Source of the DNA: Parabacteroides johnsonii DSM 18315
GTDB lineage: Bacteria > Bacteroidota > Bacteroidia > Bacteroidales > Tannerellaceae
Reading direction: 5' to 3'
Assembly (NCBI RefSeq): GCF_025151045.1
Contig: NZ_CP102285.1
Span: 434,001 to 498,000 of the forward strand
Length of the DNA stretch: 64,000 nucleotides
A model generated the notes under the pieces. It saw only the letters and a program-made list of their open reading frames with translations, made no database searches and was not told the origin of the DNA. Shown here piece by piece: positions 41,960 through 48,719 of this stretch. Position 1 is the first letter of the stretch; every line of letters starts with the position of its first letter. Position numbers and translations under genes: made by a program.

Positions 41960-42736
41960 ATGAAGGATATCCGGAAAGTTATAGGTTTGTTGTTGTGTAT
42001 GACAATCAGTTGTTATATGATGGGAGAGGAAAAGAAAAATCTGAATATAGTATTTATCGGAAACAGCATAACGCAAGGGGCTTTGTTGGAAAATCCGAGA
42101 CGTGAGGCGCCCCCTGTGAAGGCTGCTTTATATCTGCGCAGGCAACCGTCTGTCGGAACTGTCCGTTATTCCAACCAGGGGGTAAGCGGAAGTACGACTC
42201 TTGATTTTTTACCTCAAACCGATTTGCTATTTCCGAAGGTGGTTCAGGTTGCCGACCAGTTCAAAGATGAAACGTGGGCGACTTTGATCTTTTCCATTAT
42301 GCTTGGGACGAATGACAGTGCTATTACAGGGCCAAGTGGGGCTCCGGCTTCGCCTGCCAAGTATTATGAGAATATGAAAACGATTGTTGATAAGTTGCTT
42401 GCACTCTATCCGAAATGCAAGATCGTATTGCACCGGCCGGTATGGTATAGCCCCAATACATACAACGGAGCCAAATATCTGGAAGAAGGGTTGAATCGTT
42501 TGCAAAGTTATTATCCTGAATTACAGGCATTGGTTCTCGATTATTCCAAACGTTTTCCCGGACAGGTCTTTATGGGGGATACAGATGGTTTCGATTATTT
42601 CAAGGCACATTATAAAAGTGAGCTTTTCCCCGAAAAAGGAAATGCAGGAACTTTCTATCTGCATCCTAACCGGAAAGGGGCTTCTGCTTTGGGAGAGCTG
42701 TGGGGGAAAGCGATGCTTAAAGCAATTGACAATTAA
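41960..42736 (+). CDS. SGNH/GDSL hydrolase family protein
   Basis: An exported esterase-type protein of 258 residues with a short signal peptide (V-I-G-L-L-L-C-M-T-I-S-C). Block I is F-I-G-N-S-I-T-Q-G with the nucleophilic Ser. Block II is Q-G-V-S-G-S-T, Block III is L-G-T-N-D-S-A and Block V is Y-L-H-P-N-R-K-G. The role is probably deacetylation of a glycan or a carbohydrate ester. It starts 14 bp after the binding-protein gene, so it may be a read-through passenger of the osmolyte operon. Confidence 0.88.
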   Translation: MKDIRKVIGLLLCMTISCYMMGEEKKNLNIVFIGNSITQGALLENPRREAPPVKAALYLRRQPSVGTVRYSNQGVSGSTTLDFLPQTDLLFPKVVQVADQFKDETWATLIFSIMLGTNDSAITGPSGAPASPAKYYENMKTIVDKLLALYPKCKIVLHRPVWYSPNTYNGAKYLEEGLNRLQSYYPELQALVLDYSKRFPGQVFMGDTDGFDYFKAHYKSELFPEKGNAGTFYLHPNRKGASALGELWGKAMLKAIDN

Positions 42737-42764
42737 AAGACCGTGTCAACTAATTGTCAATTGC
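42722..42764. terminator. Bidirectional hairpin between SGNH hydrolase and ferritin genes
   Basis: A 14-bp perfect inverted repeat (42722-42735 with 42751-42764) overlaps the last codons of the SGNH gene. It lies 10 bp from the end of the convergent ferritin gene. Confidence 0.6.
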
Positions 42765-42773
42765 CCATTGTTT

Positions 42774-43256
42774 TTATCTTTTGCCCAATCTGTGGTCAAG
42801 GATACCGACGTGGCATTCGCCATAGTTCTTCAACTGATCTACGATTCCTTTGGCTGTAGATTCTTCTTCTACCTGTTCGCGAACGAACCAGAAGAGGAAG
42901 TCTCTTGAGGCATGGTCTTTTTCTTCTTCTGCGATATCGACCATTTTGTCGATCAGTTCAGAAACGTAGCATTCATGTTTGTAAACGTGTTCGAATAATT
43001 CTGTGACGCTGCCCCATGCGGTAGGAACGACATTGATCTGGCCGATTGTGATGTCACCGCCACGGTCGATAGCGAAGTCGATCATTTTGTGGGCGTGTTC
43101 CATTTCTTCTTCAGCTTGTTTTTTCATCCAGTGAGCGAAACCGTTTAATCCCAATTTTTGGAAATGCACGGACATGGACAGATACAAATTGGATGACCAC
43201 ATTTCTGCATTTACCTGTGCGTTAAATGCTTCAGATAATTTCTTGCTTAAAATCAT
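42774..43256 (-). CDS. ftnA: Non-heme ferritin
   Basis: An iron-storage protein forming a 24-subunit cage. It has 160 residues and a four-helix bundle. Ferroxidase ligands are visible in Q-V-N-A-E-M-W-S-S-N-L-Y, in A-E-E-E-M-E-H-A-H-K and in the later E-E-E-K-D-H-A. The acidic iron-binding pattern is intact, so it is likely an active ferritin rather than bacterioferritin, since no heme-ligand Met pair is evident. A TATCTTTG box lies upstream on the minus strand. Confidence 0.95.
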   Translation of the reverse strand: MILSKKLSEAFNAQVNAEMWSSNLYLSMSVHFQKLGLNGFAHWMKKQAEEEMEHAHKMIDFAIDRGGDITIGQINVVPTAWGSVTELFEHVYKHECYVSELIDKMVDIAEEEKDHASRDFLFWFVREQVEEESTAKGIVDQLKNYGECHVGILDHRLGKR

Positions 43257-43311
43257 AATTCTGTTTCCTTTCTTTCAATTAGATTTATAATACAATATAA
43301 TTTTATACAGG

Positions 43312-43319
43312 CAAAGATA
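43312..43319 (-). promoter_or_regulatory. Bacteroidales -7 box for the ferritin gene
   Basis: The minus strand reads TATCTTTG (TAnnTTTG), 55 bp before the ferritin ATG. Confidence 0.5.
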
Positions 43320-43330
43320 TAGATAAAAAA

Positions 43331-43382
43331 ATAATGGTTTGCTTTAACCGGATAATATTTTTCCAATAAAACAAACCATTAT
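43331..43382 (-). terminator. Inverted repeat after the Hsp20 gene
   Basis: An 11-bp perfect inverted repeat (43331-43341 with 43372-43382, 30-nt loop) lies just beyond the Hsp20 stop on its strand. The left arm is followed by a T-rich tract as read on the minus strand. Probable terminator. Confidence 0.5.
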
Positions 43383-43410
43383 AGCCTTTAGTTTATAAAG
43401 GACAAACAGA

Positions 43411-43839
43411 TTATTTGATTTCGATAATCTTTTCAGCTTTCTTGGCTGCTTCCTCGCTCATTTTCGGAATGATGATGTTTAACACACCATTCTCGACTTT
43501 TGCTTCGATCTTCTCTTTCTCTGCATTTTCGGGAAGAACCATTGTTTGCTGGAATTTGCTATAGGAGAATTCACGTCTCAGATAGCGCCCTTCTTTCTTT
43601 TCTTCGTTCTTTTCTTCTTTTTTCTCCATCGATACGACCAGGTTGTCGTTCTCGTCGATACGGATGTTGAAATCGTCTTTTGTCATGCCCGGAGCAGCAA
43701 CTTCTACTCGATAGTCCTTTTCCGATTCAATCACATTGATGGCTGGAGCTGTAGAGTTTGCTTTAATCATCCAGTCATTGTCAAATAAATCATTGAATAC
43801 ATACGGTAACCAATTTTGACTTCTTCTCATCGGTGTCAT
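43411..43839 (-). CDS. Hsp20/alpha-crystallin small heat-shock protein
   Basis: An ATP-independent chaperone of 142 residues. The alpha-crystallin domain covers about 35-130 (Y-R-V-E-V-A-A-P-G-M-T-K-D-D-F, then V-E-N-G-V-L-N-I-I-I-P-K). It starts with M-T-P-M-R-R-S-Q-N-W-L-P-Y, typical of Bacteroidetes Hsp20. I placed the start at ATG 43839 because GGAGG at 43852-43848 lies 8 nt before it. A longer frame beginning at TTG 43854 would start on the Shine-Dalgarno itself. The C-terminal tail lacks a classic I-x-I motif but ends K-I-I-E-I-K, which can serve the same packing role. Confidence 0.93.
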   Translation of the reverse strand: MTPMRRSQNWLPYVFNDLFDNDWMIKANSTAPAINVIESEKDYRVEVAAPGMTKDDFNIRIDENDNLVVSMEKKEEKNEEKKEGRYLRREFSYSKFQQTMVLPENAEKEKIEAKVENGVLNIIIPKMSEEAAKKAEKIIEIK

Positions 43840-43854
43840 AATACAGTCCTCCAA

Positions 43855-44185
43855 TTATTTAGTTAAACATTTATATTCTTCTTCCGCTCTCGTCTTTTCT
43901 AATCCGAAAGCACTATACCAACTTCAAAAGGTATGCCAGGACAATGTGTCCGGCGTTAATATGAATAAAGGATGATAAACGAAGCTGAAAACCTTTTCCT
44001 GAGGTCATGAATTTAGGCGAATAGACTTACTGAGGTTTATATATGTATTTGGAAACATGATTGTTAAGGAAGAACATTCGTAGGAAAATTTGGCAGAAAA
44101 CAAACCGTTTTGACATGTAAATAGTGACAGGAAAGTAATCTCTGAAAAAAAGAGTATCTTTGCTGACTCATAACAAATAGCAAGT
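43855..44185. other. Intergenic region between divergent Hsp20 and sugar symporter genes
   Basis: No coding frame is supported. The plus-strand end carries a TATCTTTG box at 44155-44162 that would serve the symporter gene. No CIRCE-like repeat or other heat-shock operator was recognised near the Hsp20 start. Confidence 0.6.
44155..44162 (+). promoter_or_regulatory. Bacteroidales -7 box for the sugar symporter gene
   Basis: Reads TATCTTTG (TAnnTTTG), 23 bp before ATG 44186. Confidence 0.5.
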
Positions 44186-45412
44186 ATGAAAAAGAATAAT
44201 CAGAAAACTTTGTTTTCCGCTCCTGACGGGAAATCTTATCTTGTCCCGTTTATATTGATCACCAGCCTGTTCTTATTGTGGGGTTTTGCTCATGGTCTGT
44301 TGGACGTATTGAATAAGCATTTTCAAGGTGTCTTTACGATGACGAAGGCGGAGAGCGGTCTTGTGCAGTTCTCCACTTATATCGCTTACTTTCTGATGGC
44401 GCTTCCTGCCGGTATGTTTATGAAGCGGTTCGGATATAAGAAAGGGATTATTTTAGGGTTATGCCTGTTTGCGGTTGGTGCGTTTGCTTTTATTCCGGCA
44501 GCTTATCTGCATTCAGCCTCTCCGTTTCTGATAGCCCTTTTTGTCATTGCCTGCGGGCTTTGTATTCTGGAAACGGCAGCTAACCCTTATTCCACGATTC
44601 TGGGACCAGAGGAATCGGGGGCTCAGCGCTTGAACCTTTCCCAATCGTTTAACGGATTAGGCTGGATATTGGGACCTTTGGTAGGAGGAATGTTGATTTT
44701 CGGAGGGGCGGAAGATGATCCGTTTACTTTGACGAAACCCTATATATTGGTCGGTTCGGTCGTTTTGCTGGTCGCCATACTTTTCTTTTTTACAAAACTG
44801 CCTGAAGTGCAGGAGGAAACGGACAAAGAGGAAAAGATGATTGCTCCTGTGTCCGGTACTGCTTCGATGTGGAGACATCCGCAATTTATCCGGGCTATTA
44901 TTGCACAGTTCTGCTATTGTGCCGCCCAGACGGGGATTTTCAGTTTCTTCATTAATTATGTGACGGAAGTCGATACTTCCATGACGAATATCGAGGCTTC
45001 GCGTATTTTGGCTTTTGGAGGAATGGCTTTGTTTATGATAGGCCGTCTGTCTGGTAGTTTTACGATGAGGTGGATGTCTCCGGCCCGTCTTCTGACATGG
45101 TTCGCTTTGGCAGATGCTGTCTGTATGGCGTTGGTCGTCGTGTCTGTCGGTACGGTTTCTTTGTATGCGCTCTATCTTTCTTTTTTCTTTATGTCCATTA
45201 TGTTTCCGACAATCTTTGCACTCGGCTTGGAAGGTATGGGTTCCTATACGAAGAAAGCTTCCTCTTATATCGTTATGGGAGTAGCAGGCGGAGCCTTTGC
45301 TCCAATGCTGATGGGATATATCGGAGCCGATAACATGGCGGTTGGGTTTGTGATTCCATTGTTGTCTTTCCTGTATATTCTATATTTTGCTTTGCGGTGC
45401 AAGAGGGAATAA
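44186..45412 (+). CDS. fucP: L-fucose:H+ symporter-like MFS sugar permease
   Basis: An inner-membrane MFS transporter of 408 residues with 12 predicted helices. FucP-family signatures are W-G-F-A-H-G-L-L-D-V-L-N-K-H-F-Q in the first helix region, G-L-C-I-L-E-T-A-A-N-P-Y, and L-N-L-S-Q-S-F-N-G-L-G. Members of this family also carry glucose, galactose or other hexoses, so fucose is not certain. No fucose catabolic genes are nearby. The gene has its own promoter box and stands alone. Confidence 0.85.
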   Translation: MKKNNQKTLFSAPDGKSYLVPFILITSLFLLWGFAHGLLDVLNKHFQGVFTMTKAESGLVQFSTYIAYFLMALPAGMFMKRFGYKKGIILGLCLFAVGAFAFIPAAYLHSASPFLIALFVIACGLCILETAANPYSTILGPEESGAQRLNLSQSFNGLGWILGPLVGGMLIFGGAEDDPFTLTKPYILVGSVVLLVAILFFFTKLPEVQEETDKEEKMIAPVSGTASMWRHPQFIRAIIAQFCYCAAQTGIFSFFINYVTEVDTSMTNIEASRILAFGGMALFMIGRLSGSFTMRWMSPARLLTWFALADAVCMALVVVSVGTVSLYALYLSFFFMSIMFPTIFALGLEGMGSYTKKASSYIVMGVAGGAFAPMLMGYIGADNMAVGFVIPLLSFLYILYFALRCKRE

Positions 45413-45689
45413 CACTGGAGATAATCACTATTATACTATCATAAAGACGAGCATATTTTTCATCAAAGCATGTTACTTATTTTTAAGCAACTACCTATCT
45501 ATTCCTCTCAACACCCCGATCTCGATACCCCTAACACCCAGGTCTCAATACCGTGCAGAAGGGGATCGGAACCGCGTTAAAACGAGAGCTTTCTCGAAAA
45601 GATCTGCTTGCTTTTTGTAAAATTTGTCCGTTACTTTTGGGAAAAACAAAGGTAACGGACAAACCGTGATAGTAGCCTTCTTATGAGTG

Positions 45690-46526
45690 TTACTGGTTCA
45701 ACATCTGGTATAACTTATCCAGTTTCGGAGCCATGATGATTTCTGTACGACGGTTTTTGGCACGGCCGTCGGCAGTTTCGTTGTCGTCGACAGGCATGAA
45801 TTCGCCACGGCCGCAAGGTTGTATCTGCAAAGGCTTGACACCGTAGTCTTTTGTCAGGATGCGGACGACCGAGGTAGCGCGGATGACACTGAGATCCCAG
45901 TTATCTTTGAATTGGGCGGTGTTGATCGGCTTGCTGTCAGTGTGTCCTTCGATATACACGTCGATATCGGATTGCTTGTTGAGGACCTCAGCGAGTTTGG
46001 CCAAAGCCTCCTTGCCACGCTTGTCGACACGGGCGCTTCCCGATTCGAAAAGAAGTTTGTCCGACATGGCAACATAGACTTTCCCATCTTTTTCGCGGAC
46101 GGTCAGTTCGTCGCTGCTAAACCCCAGAAGCGCATCCTTTACGCTGTTGAGCAAGTTCTGTACTCGTTCGGTCTGTGCATTGATCATATCCTGTAGTTCG
46201 TTGATCGTACGTTCGCGTTCATCCAGTTCGCTCATTTTCTGGCTTAGGAGTGAATTCAATTTTTCCTGCTCCGTCATGTTTGTGCTGAGCATATTTTGAT
46301 AGTTGCGGATGTTCTTGCCCATGCGGGTGGTATCCCGTTCAAGTGCGGTAAGACGCGAAGTGAGACCGTCGTTGTTGTCGCGGCAGTTCACAAGCTGGTT
46401 CTGCAGATCGTCTCCCCGGGCAATGGCTTCCAGACGTCCGTTCTCGGCCAGCAGATACTTTTTCTTTGTTACACAAGAAGTGCAGACAAGCAGTGCGGAG
46501 ACTGCAACTAATAGAACTTTTTTCAT
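45690..46526 (-). CDS. OmpA family lipoprotein with coiled coil
   Basis: An envelope protein of 278 residues that anchors the outer membrane to peptidoglycan. The N-terminal signal ends in the lipobox L-L-V-C-T-S-C. The middle (about 25-120) is a charged coiled coil (L-E-R-D-T-T-R-M-G-K-N-I-R). The C-terminal OmpA domain (about 145-265) contains L-L-F-E-S-G-S-A-R-V-D-K, V-Y-I-E-G-H-T-D-S and G-R-A-K-N-R-R-T-E-I, the peptidoglycan-binding motif. It resembles Bacteroides OmpA-like lipoproteins of unknown specific role. Confidence 0.93.
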   Translation of the reverse strand: MKKVLLVAVSALLVCTSCVTKKKYLLAENGRLEAIARGDDLQNQLVNCRDNNDGLTSRLTALERDTTRMGKNIRNYQNMLSTNMTEQEKLNSLLSQKMSELDERERTINELQDMINAQTERVQNLLNSVKDALLGFSSDELTVREKDGKVYVAMSDKLLFESGSARVDKRGKEALAKLAEVLNKQSDIDVYIEGHTDSKPINTAQFKDNWDLSVIRATSVVRILTKDYGVKPLQIQPCGRGEFMPVDDNETADGRAKNRRTEIIMAPKLDKLYQMLNQ

Positions 46527-46661
46527 TTTGTAGATAATTTTAGCGAATGTACTATTTATTACACGTTACTTGTACCGGGTTTAGGATATTTGCAAATAAT
46601 TAAACTATAATTAAGGTGGTATGAAAATGGAAGAAGTAATGGACACCTCTGAATAATATGC

Positions 46662-46669
46662 TATATTTG
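46662..46669 (+). promoter_or_regulatory. Bacteroidales -7 box for the response-regulator gene
   Basis: Reads TATATTTG (TAnnTTTG), 23 bp before ATG 46693. Confidence 0.5.
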
Positions 46670-46692
46670 CTTCCTCATAGCTGAATAGGAAG

Positions 46693-48033
46693 ATGGGAAA
46701 AGTATTGATTATCGACGATGAGAAGCAAATTTTAAGCCTGCTGTCCCGTATTATCGGGCTGGAAGGCTATGATGTGTTCCAGGCCGCCAGCTGTAAAGCG
46801 GGCATCAAACAGCTCGAACAGAATGATCCCGAAGTGGTGCTCTGCGATGTCTGCCTGCCAGACGGGAGCGGAGTGGAGCTTGTCACCGAACTGAAACGTC
46901 TGCGTCCCCTTTCGGAAGTGATTTTGCTTACGGCCCACGGTAATATCCCCGATGGCGTGCAAGCTATCAAGAACGGAGCGTTCGACTATATCACCAAAGG
47001 CGATGACAACAATAAAATCCTCCCTCTGATCGCGAAAGCGATGGAAAAGGCGACTGCTGCCTACCAGCAGCAGAAAGCTGTCGGGACTGCTGTTGGCAAA
47101 CAGTATTCGTTTGCCACTGTCATCGGCCGTTCACCTGCCATACAGGAGGCTGTCTCATTGGCACGCAAGGTTGCCGCAACGGATGTTCCCGTCCTGCTCA
47201 CCGGCGAGACCGGGACCGGCAAGGAGGTGTTTGCCCAGTCCATCCATCAGTATAGTTCCCGTAGCGATAAAACCTTTGTCGCCATCAACTGTTCCTCTTT
47301 CAGCCGCGACCTGTTGGAAAGCGAGATGTTCGGTCACAAGGCAGGAGCTTTCACCGGTGCACTCAAAGAGACGAAAGGCCTGTTCGAAGAAGCCGACAAC
47401 GGCACGATCTTCCTCGATGAGATCGGCGAGATGGCGTTCGATCTTCAGGCTAAGCTGCTCCGTATTCTCGAAACCGGCGAGTTTCTCAAGATCGGCGATA
47501 CGAAGCCTATCAAAGTGAATGTGCGCGTGATAGCCGCCACCAACCGCGACCTGGCAAAAGAAATTGCCGATGGACATTTTCGCGAGGACTTGTTTTACAG
47601 GCTTTCTGTTTTCCAGATTCACCTGCCGCCACTCCGTGAACGGGTGGACGACATCCCTTTGCATGTCGAGGCGTTTGTCTCCGCACTGTCTTCCAAGATG
47701 GGAAAGACCATCCGCACGATCTCGCCGGACTATATCCGCATTCTGAAACGGTACCCCTGGAAAGGGAATGTCCGCGAACTGCGCAATGTCGTGGAGCGCA
47801 GCCTTATTATTTCCGACGGCGACACCTTGGCGGCGGATACCCTGCCGCTCGCAATGCAGACCCCTCAAGCCAATACCGAAGGCAACTATTCCGGCTTCGA
47901 CCTCAGCGGCGTCGAGAAGATGCATATTCAAAAGGTATTGAAATATACCAATGGCAATAAAACGGAAACCTCCCGTTTATTAGGTATCGGCCTGACAACC
48001 CTCTACCGGAAGATAGAGGAATACGGGTTGTAA
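46693..48033 (+). CDS. NtrC-type sigma-54-dependent response regulator, probable kdp activator
   Basis: A 446-residue transcription activator. The receiver domain (1-120) has the phospho-acceptor D52 in L-C-D-V-C-L-P-D. The AAA+ domain (about 140-375) has Walker A GETGTGKE at 171-178 and the sigma-54 contact loop GAFTGA at 218-223. A Fis-type helix-turn-helix lies at the C-terminus (T-E-T-S-R-L-L-G-I-G-L-T-T-L-Y-R). The gene immediately precedes the kdp genes, and the kinase is encoded at the operon end. It probably replaces the OmpR-type KdpE of other bacteria. A sigma-54-like promoter at 48436-48452 fits. Confidence 0.93.
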   Translation: MGKVLIIDDEKQILSLLSRIIGLEGYDVFQAASCKAGIKQLEQNDPEVVLCDVCLPDGSGVELVTELKRLRPLSEVILLTAHGNIPDGVQAIKNGAFDYITKGDDNNKILPLIAKAMEKATAAYQQQKAVGTAVGKQYSFATVIGRSPAIQEAVSLARKVAATDVPVLLTGETGTGKEVFAQSIHQYSSRSDKTFVAINCSSFSRDLLESEMFGHKAGAFTGALKETKGLFEEADNGTIFLDEIGEMAFDLQAKLLRILETGEFLKIGDTKPIKVNVRVIAATNRDLAKEIADGHFREDLFYRLSVFQIHLPPLRERVDDIPLHVEAFVSALSSKMGKTIRTISPDYIRILKRYPWKGNVRELRNVVERSLIISDGDTLAADTLPLAMQTPQANTEGNYSGFDLSGVEKMHIQKVLKYTNGNKTETSRLLGIGLTTLYRKIEEYGL

Positions 48034-48435
48034 TGGCCTAATATCGACATAGGATAGGGTACACGGGTTTTGCGAAAAGAGAATGATTTGCTGTACTGTT
48101 GTTTTTGGCCGCAAAATCTAATTGAAACAACCTGTCTTCGAAGTAAAGGAGGAATCATAATCAGGTTCCAAACTGCAATCGCCTTCAATAGATTCGTCTT
48201 TCCCGTATTATTATCCCTTAAGAAAACTGTCCACTTATACCAGTTATCATTTTCGTCTGCAAATTTGAACCTATTTTCGTTGATGAAACATTTACTCCAG
48301 ATACTGCCGAAATAGTGAACTTTTCCATTCTGAAAAGGTAACCTTTTCAAAATGGAAGGGTGGCCATCTGCTCCGGCTTTTAAGCTGAAACTTTAACTTG
48401 CTGATATTCTTTTCTTCACGCAACTTCTTATCTGT
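48034..48435. other. Intergenic region with a decayed AAA-ATPase fragment and a hairpin
   Basis: No complete gene. On the minus strand, one frame between about 48330 and 48160 encodes K-F-A-D-E-N-D-N-W-Y-K-W-T-V-F-L followed by R-D-N-N-T-G-K-T-N-L-L-K-A-I-A at 48218-48174. This matches the P-loop start of AAA_15/AAA_21-type ATPases and is treated separately. A hairpin (tgaaaaggt/accttttca) lies at about 48316-48335. Confidence 0.6.
48160..48330 (-). pseudogene. Remnant of an AAA family ATPase (P-loop region)
   Basis: The frame includes a Walker A-like loop D-N-N-T-G-K-T-N (48215-48192), preceded by W-Y-K-W-T-V-F-L and followed by L-L-K-A-I-A. This context is characteristic of the first P-loop strand-helix of OLD/SMC-like AAA ATPases (AAA_15/AAA_21). 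One normally conserved Gly or Glu before D-N-N is Arg, and nothing recognisable follows. Roughly 55 codons remain of a protein that usually exceeds 350. Probably a dead fragment left by a rearrangement. Confidence 0.55.
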
Positions 48436-48452
48436 TTGGCACACCGTTGGTA
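48436..48452 (+). promoter_or_regulatory. Probable sigma-54 promoter of the kdp operon
   Basis: Reads TTTGGCACACCGTTGGT, compared with the sigma-54 consensus TTGGCACG-N4-TTGCA. The -24 half is perfect (TTGGCAC); the -12 half is imperfect (GG-N10-GT instead of GG-N10-GC). It lies 66 bp before the microprotein ORF and downstream of a gene for a sigma-54 activator. Confidence 0.55.
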
Positions 48453-48501
48453 TATAAAAAGGCGAAACGATGAATAGTATTAACACTAAAAGTATTTTAA
48501 G

Positions 48502-48603
48502 ATGTTGGAAAATGAATTTGTGTCTTTTGTTTTTTTGTGTGTGGTAGGCGGGGCCTGCTACTGGTTTTTCTTTAAATGTGTGGATTGGTTCGAAAAGATT
48601 TAG
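48502..48603 (+). CDS. 33-residue single-helix membrane microprotein preceding kdpF
   Basis: A 33-codon ORF, ATG 48502 to TAG 48603. It reads M-L-E-N-E-F-V-S, then the hydrophobic span F-V-F-L-C-V-V-G-G-A-C-Y-W-F-F-F, then a charged tail K-C-V-D-W-F-E-K-I. One transmembrane helix is predicted by eye, with acidic residues before it and a Lys/Asp/Glu-containing tail after it. It starts after the putative sigma-54 promoter and ends 4 nt before the Shine-Dalgarno of kdpF, so it would be on the kdp transcript. I do not recognise the family. It may be a second KdpF-like stabilising subunit or a regulatory microprotein. Confidence 0.6.
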   Translation: MLENEFVSFVFLCVVGGACYWFFFKCVDWFEKI

Positions 48604-48606
48604 AAA

Positions 48607-48612
48607 AGGAGG
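48607..48612 (+). promoter_or_regulatory. Consensus Shine-Dalgarno before kdpF
   Basis: AGGAGG, 5 nt before the kdpF ATG at 48618. Perfect sites are rare in Bacteroidales. Confidence 0.6.
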
Positions 48613-48617
48613 AAAGT

Positions 48618-48698
48618 ATGTTTGCAGCACTGTTTGTACTCTGCTTGGTTATCTTCGGGTATCTGCTTTATGTATTGGTGAAGCCCGAAAAGTTTTAA
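48618..48698 (+). CDS. kdpF: KdpF, small subunit of the K+-transporting ATPase
   Basis: A 26-residue membrane peptide: M-F-A-A-L-F-V-L-C-L-V-I-F-G-Y-L-L-Y-V-L and a short tail V-K-P-E-K-F. KdpF is a single-helix subunit that stabilises the KdpABC complex. The match in length, hydrophobicity and the terminal K-P-E-x-F pattern, together with the position directly before kdpA, makes the call secure. It is preceded by a perfect Shine-Dalgarno sequence and begins 15 nt after the stop of the upstream microprotein. Confidence 0.9.
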   Translation: MFAALFVLCLVIFGYLLYVLVKPEKF

Positions 48699-48719
48699 AC
48701 GATTAGCTTAAGTGAAAAG

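Noticed and set aside
45517-45556. Tandem-like text (acaccccgatctcgatacccct / acacccaggtctcaataccgtg) that might be a repeat array
   Set aside because: Only two imperfect units of about 22 bp, no third copy and no spacer pattern, so not a CRISPR.
47155-47931. 258-codon minus-strand ORF within the sigma-54 regulator
   Set aside because: Antisense shadow of the AAA+ domain, no recognisable motif.
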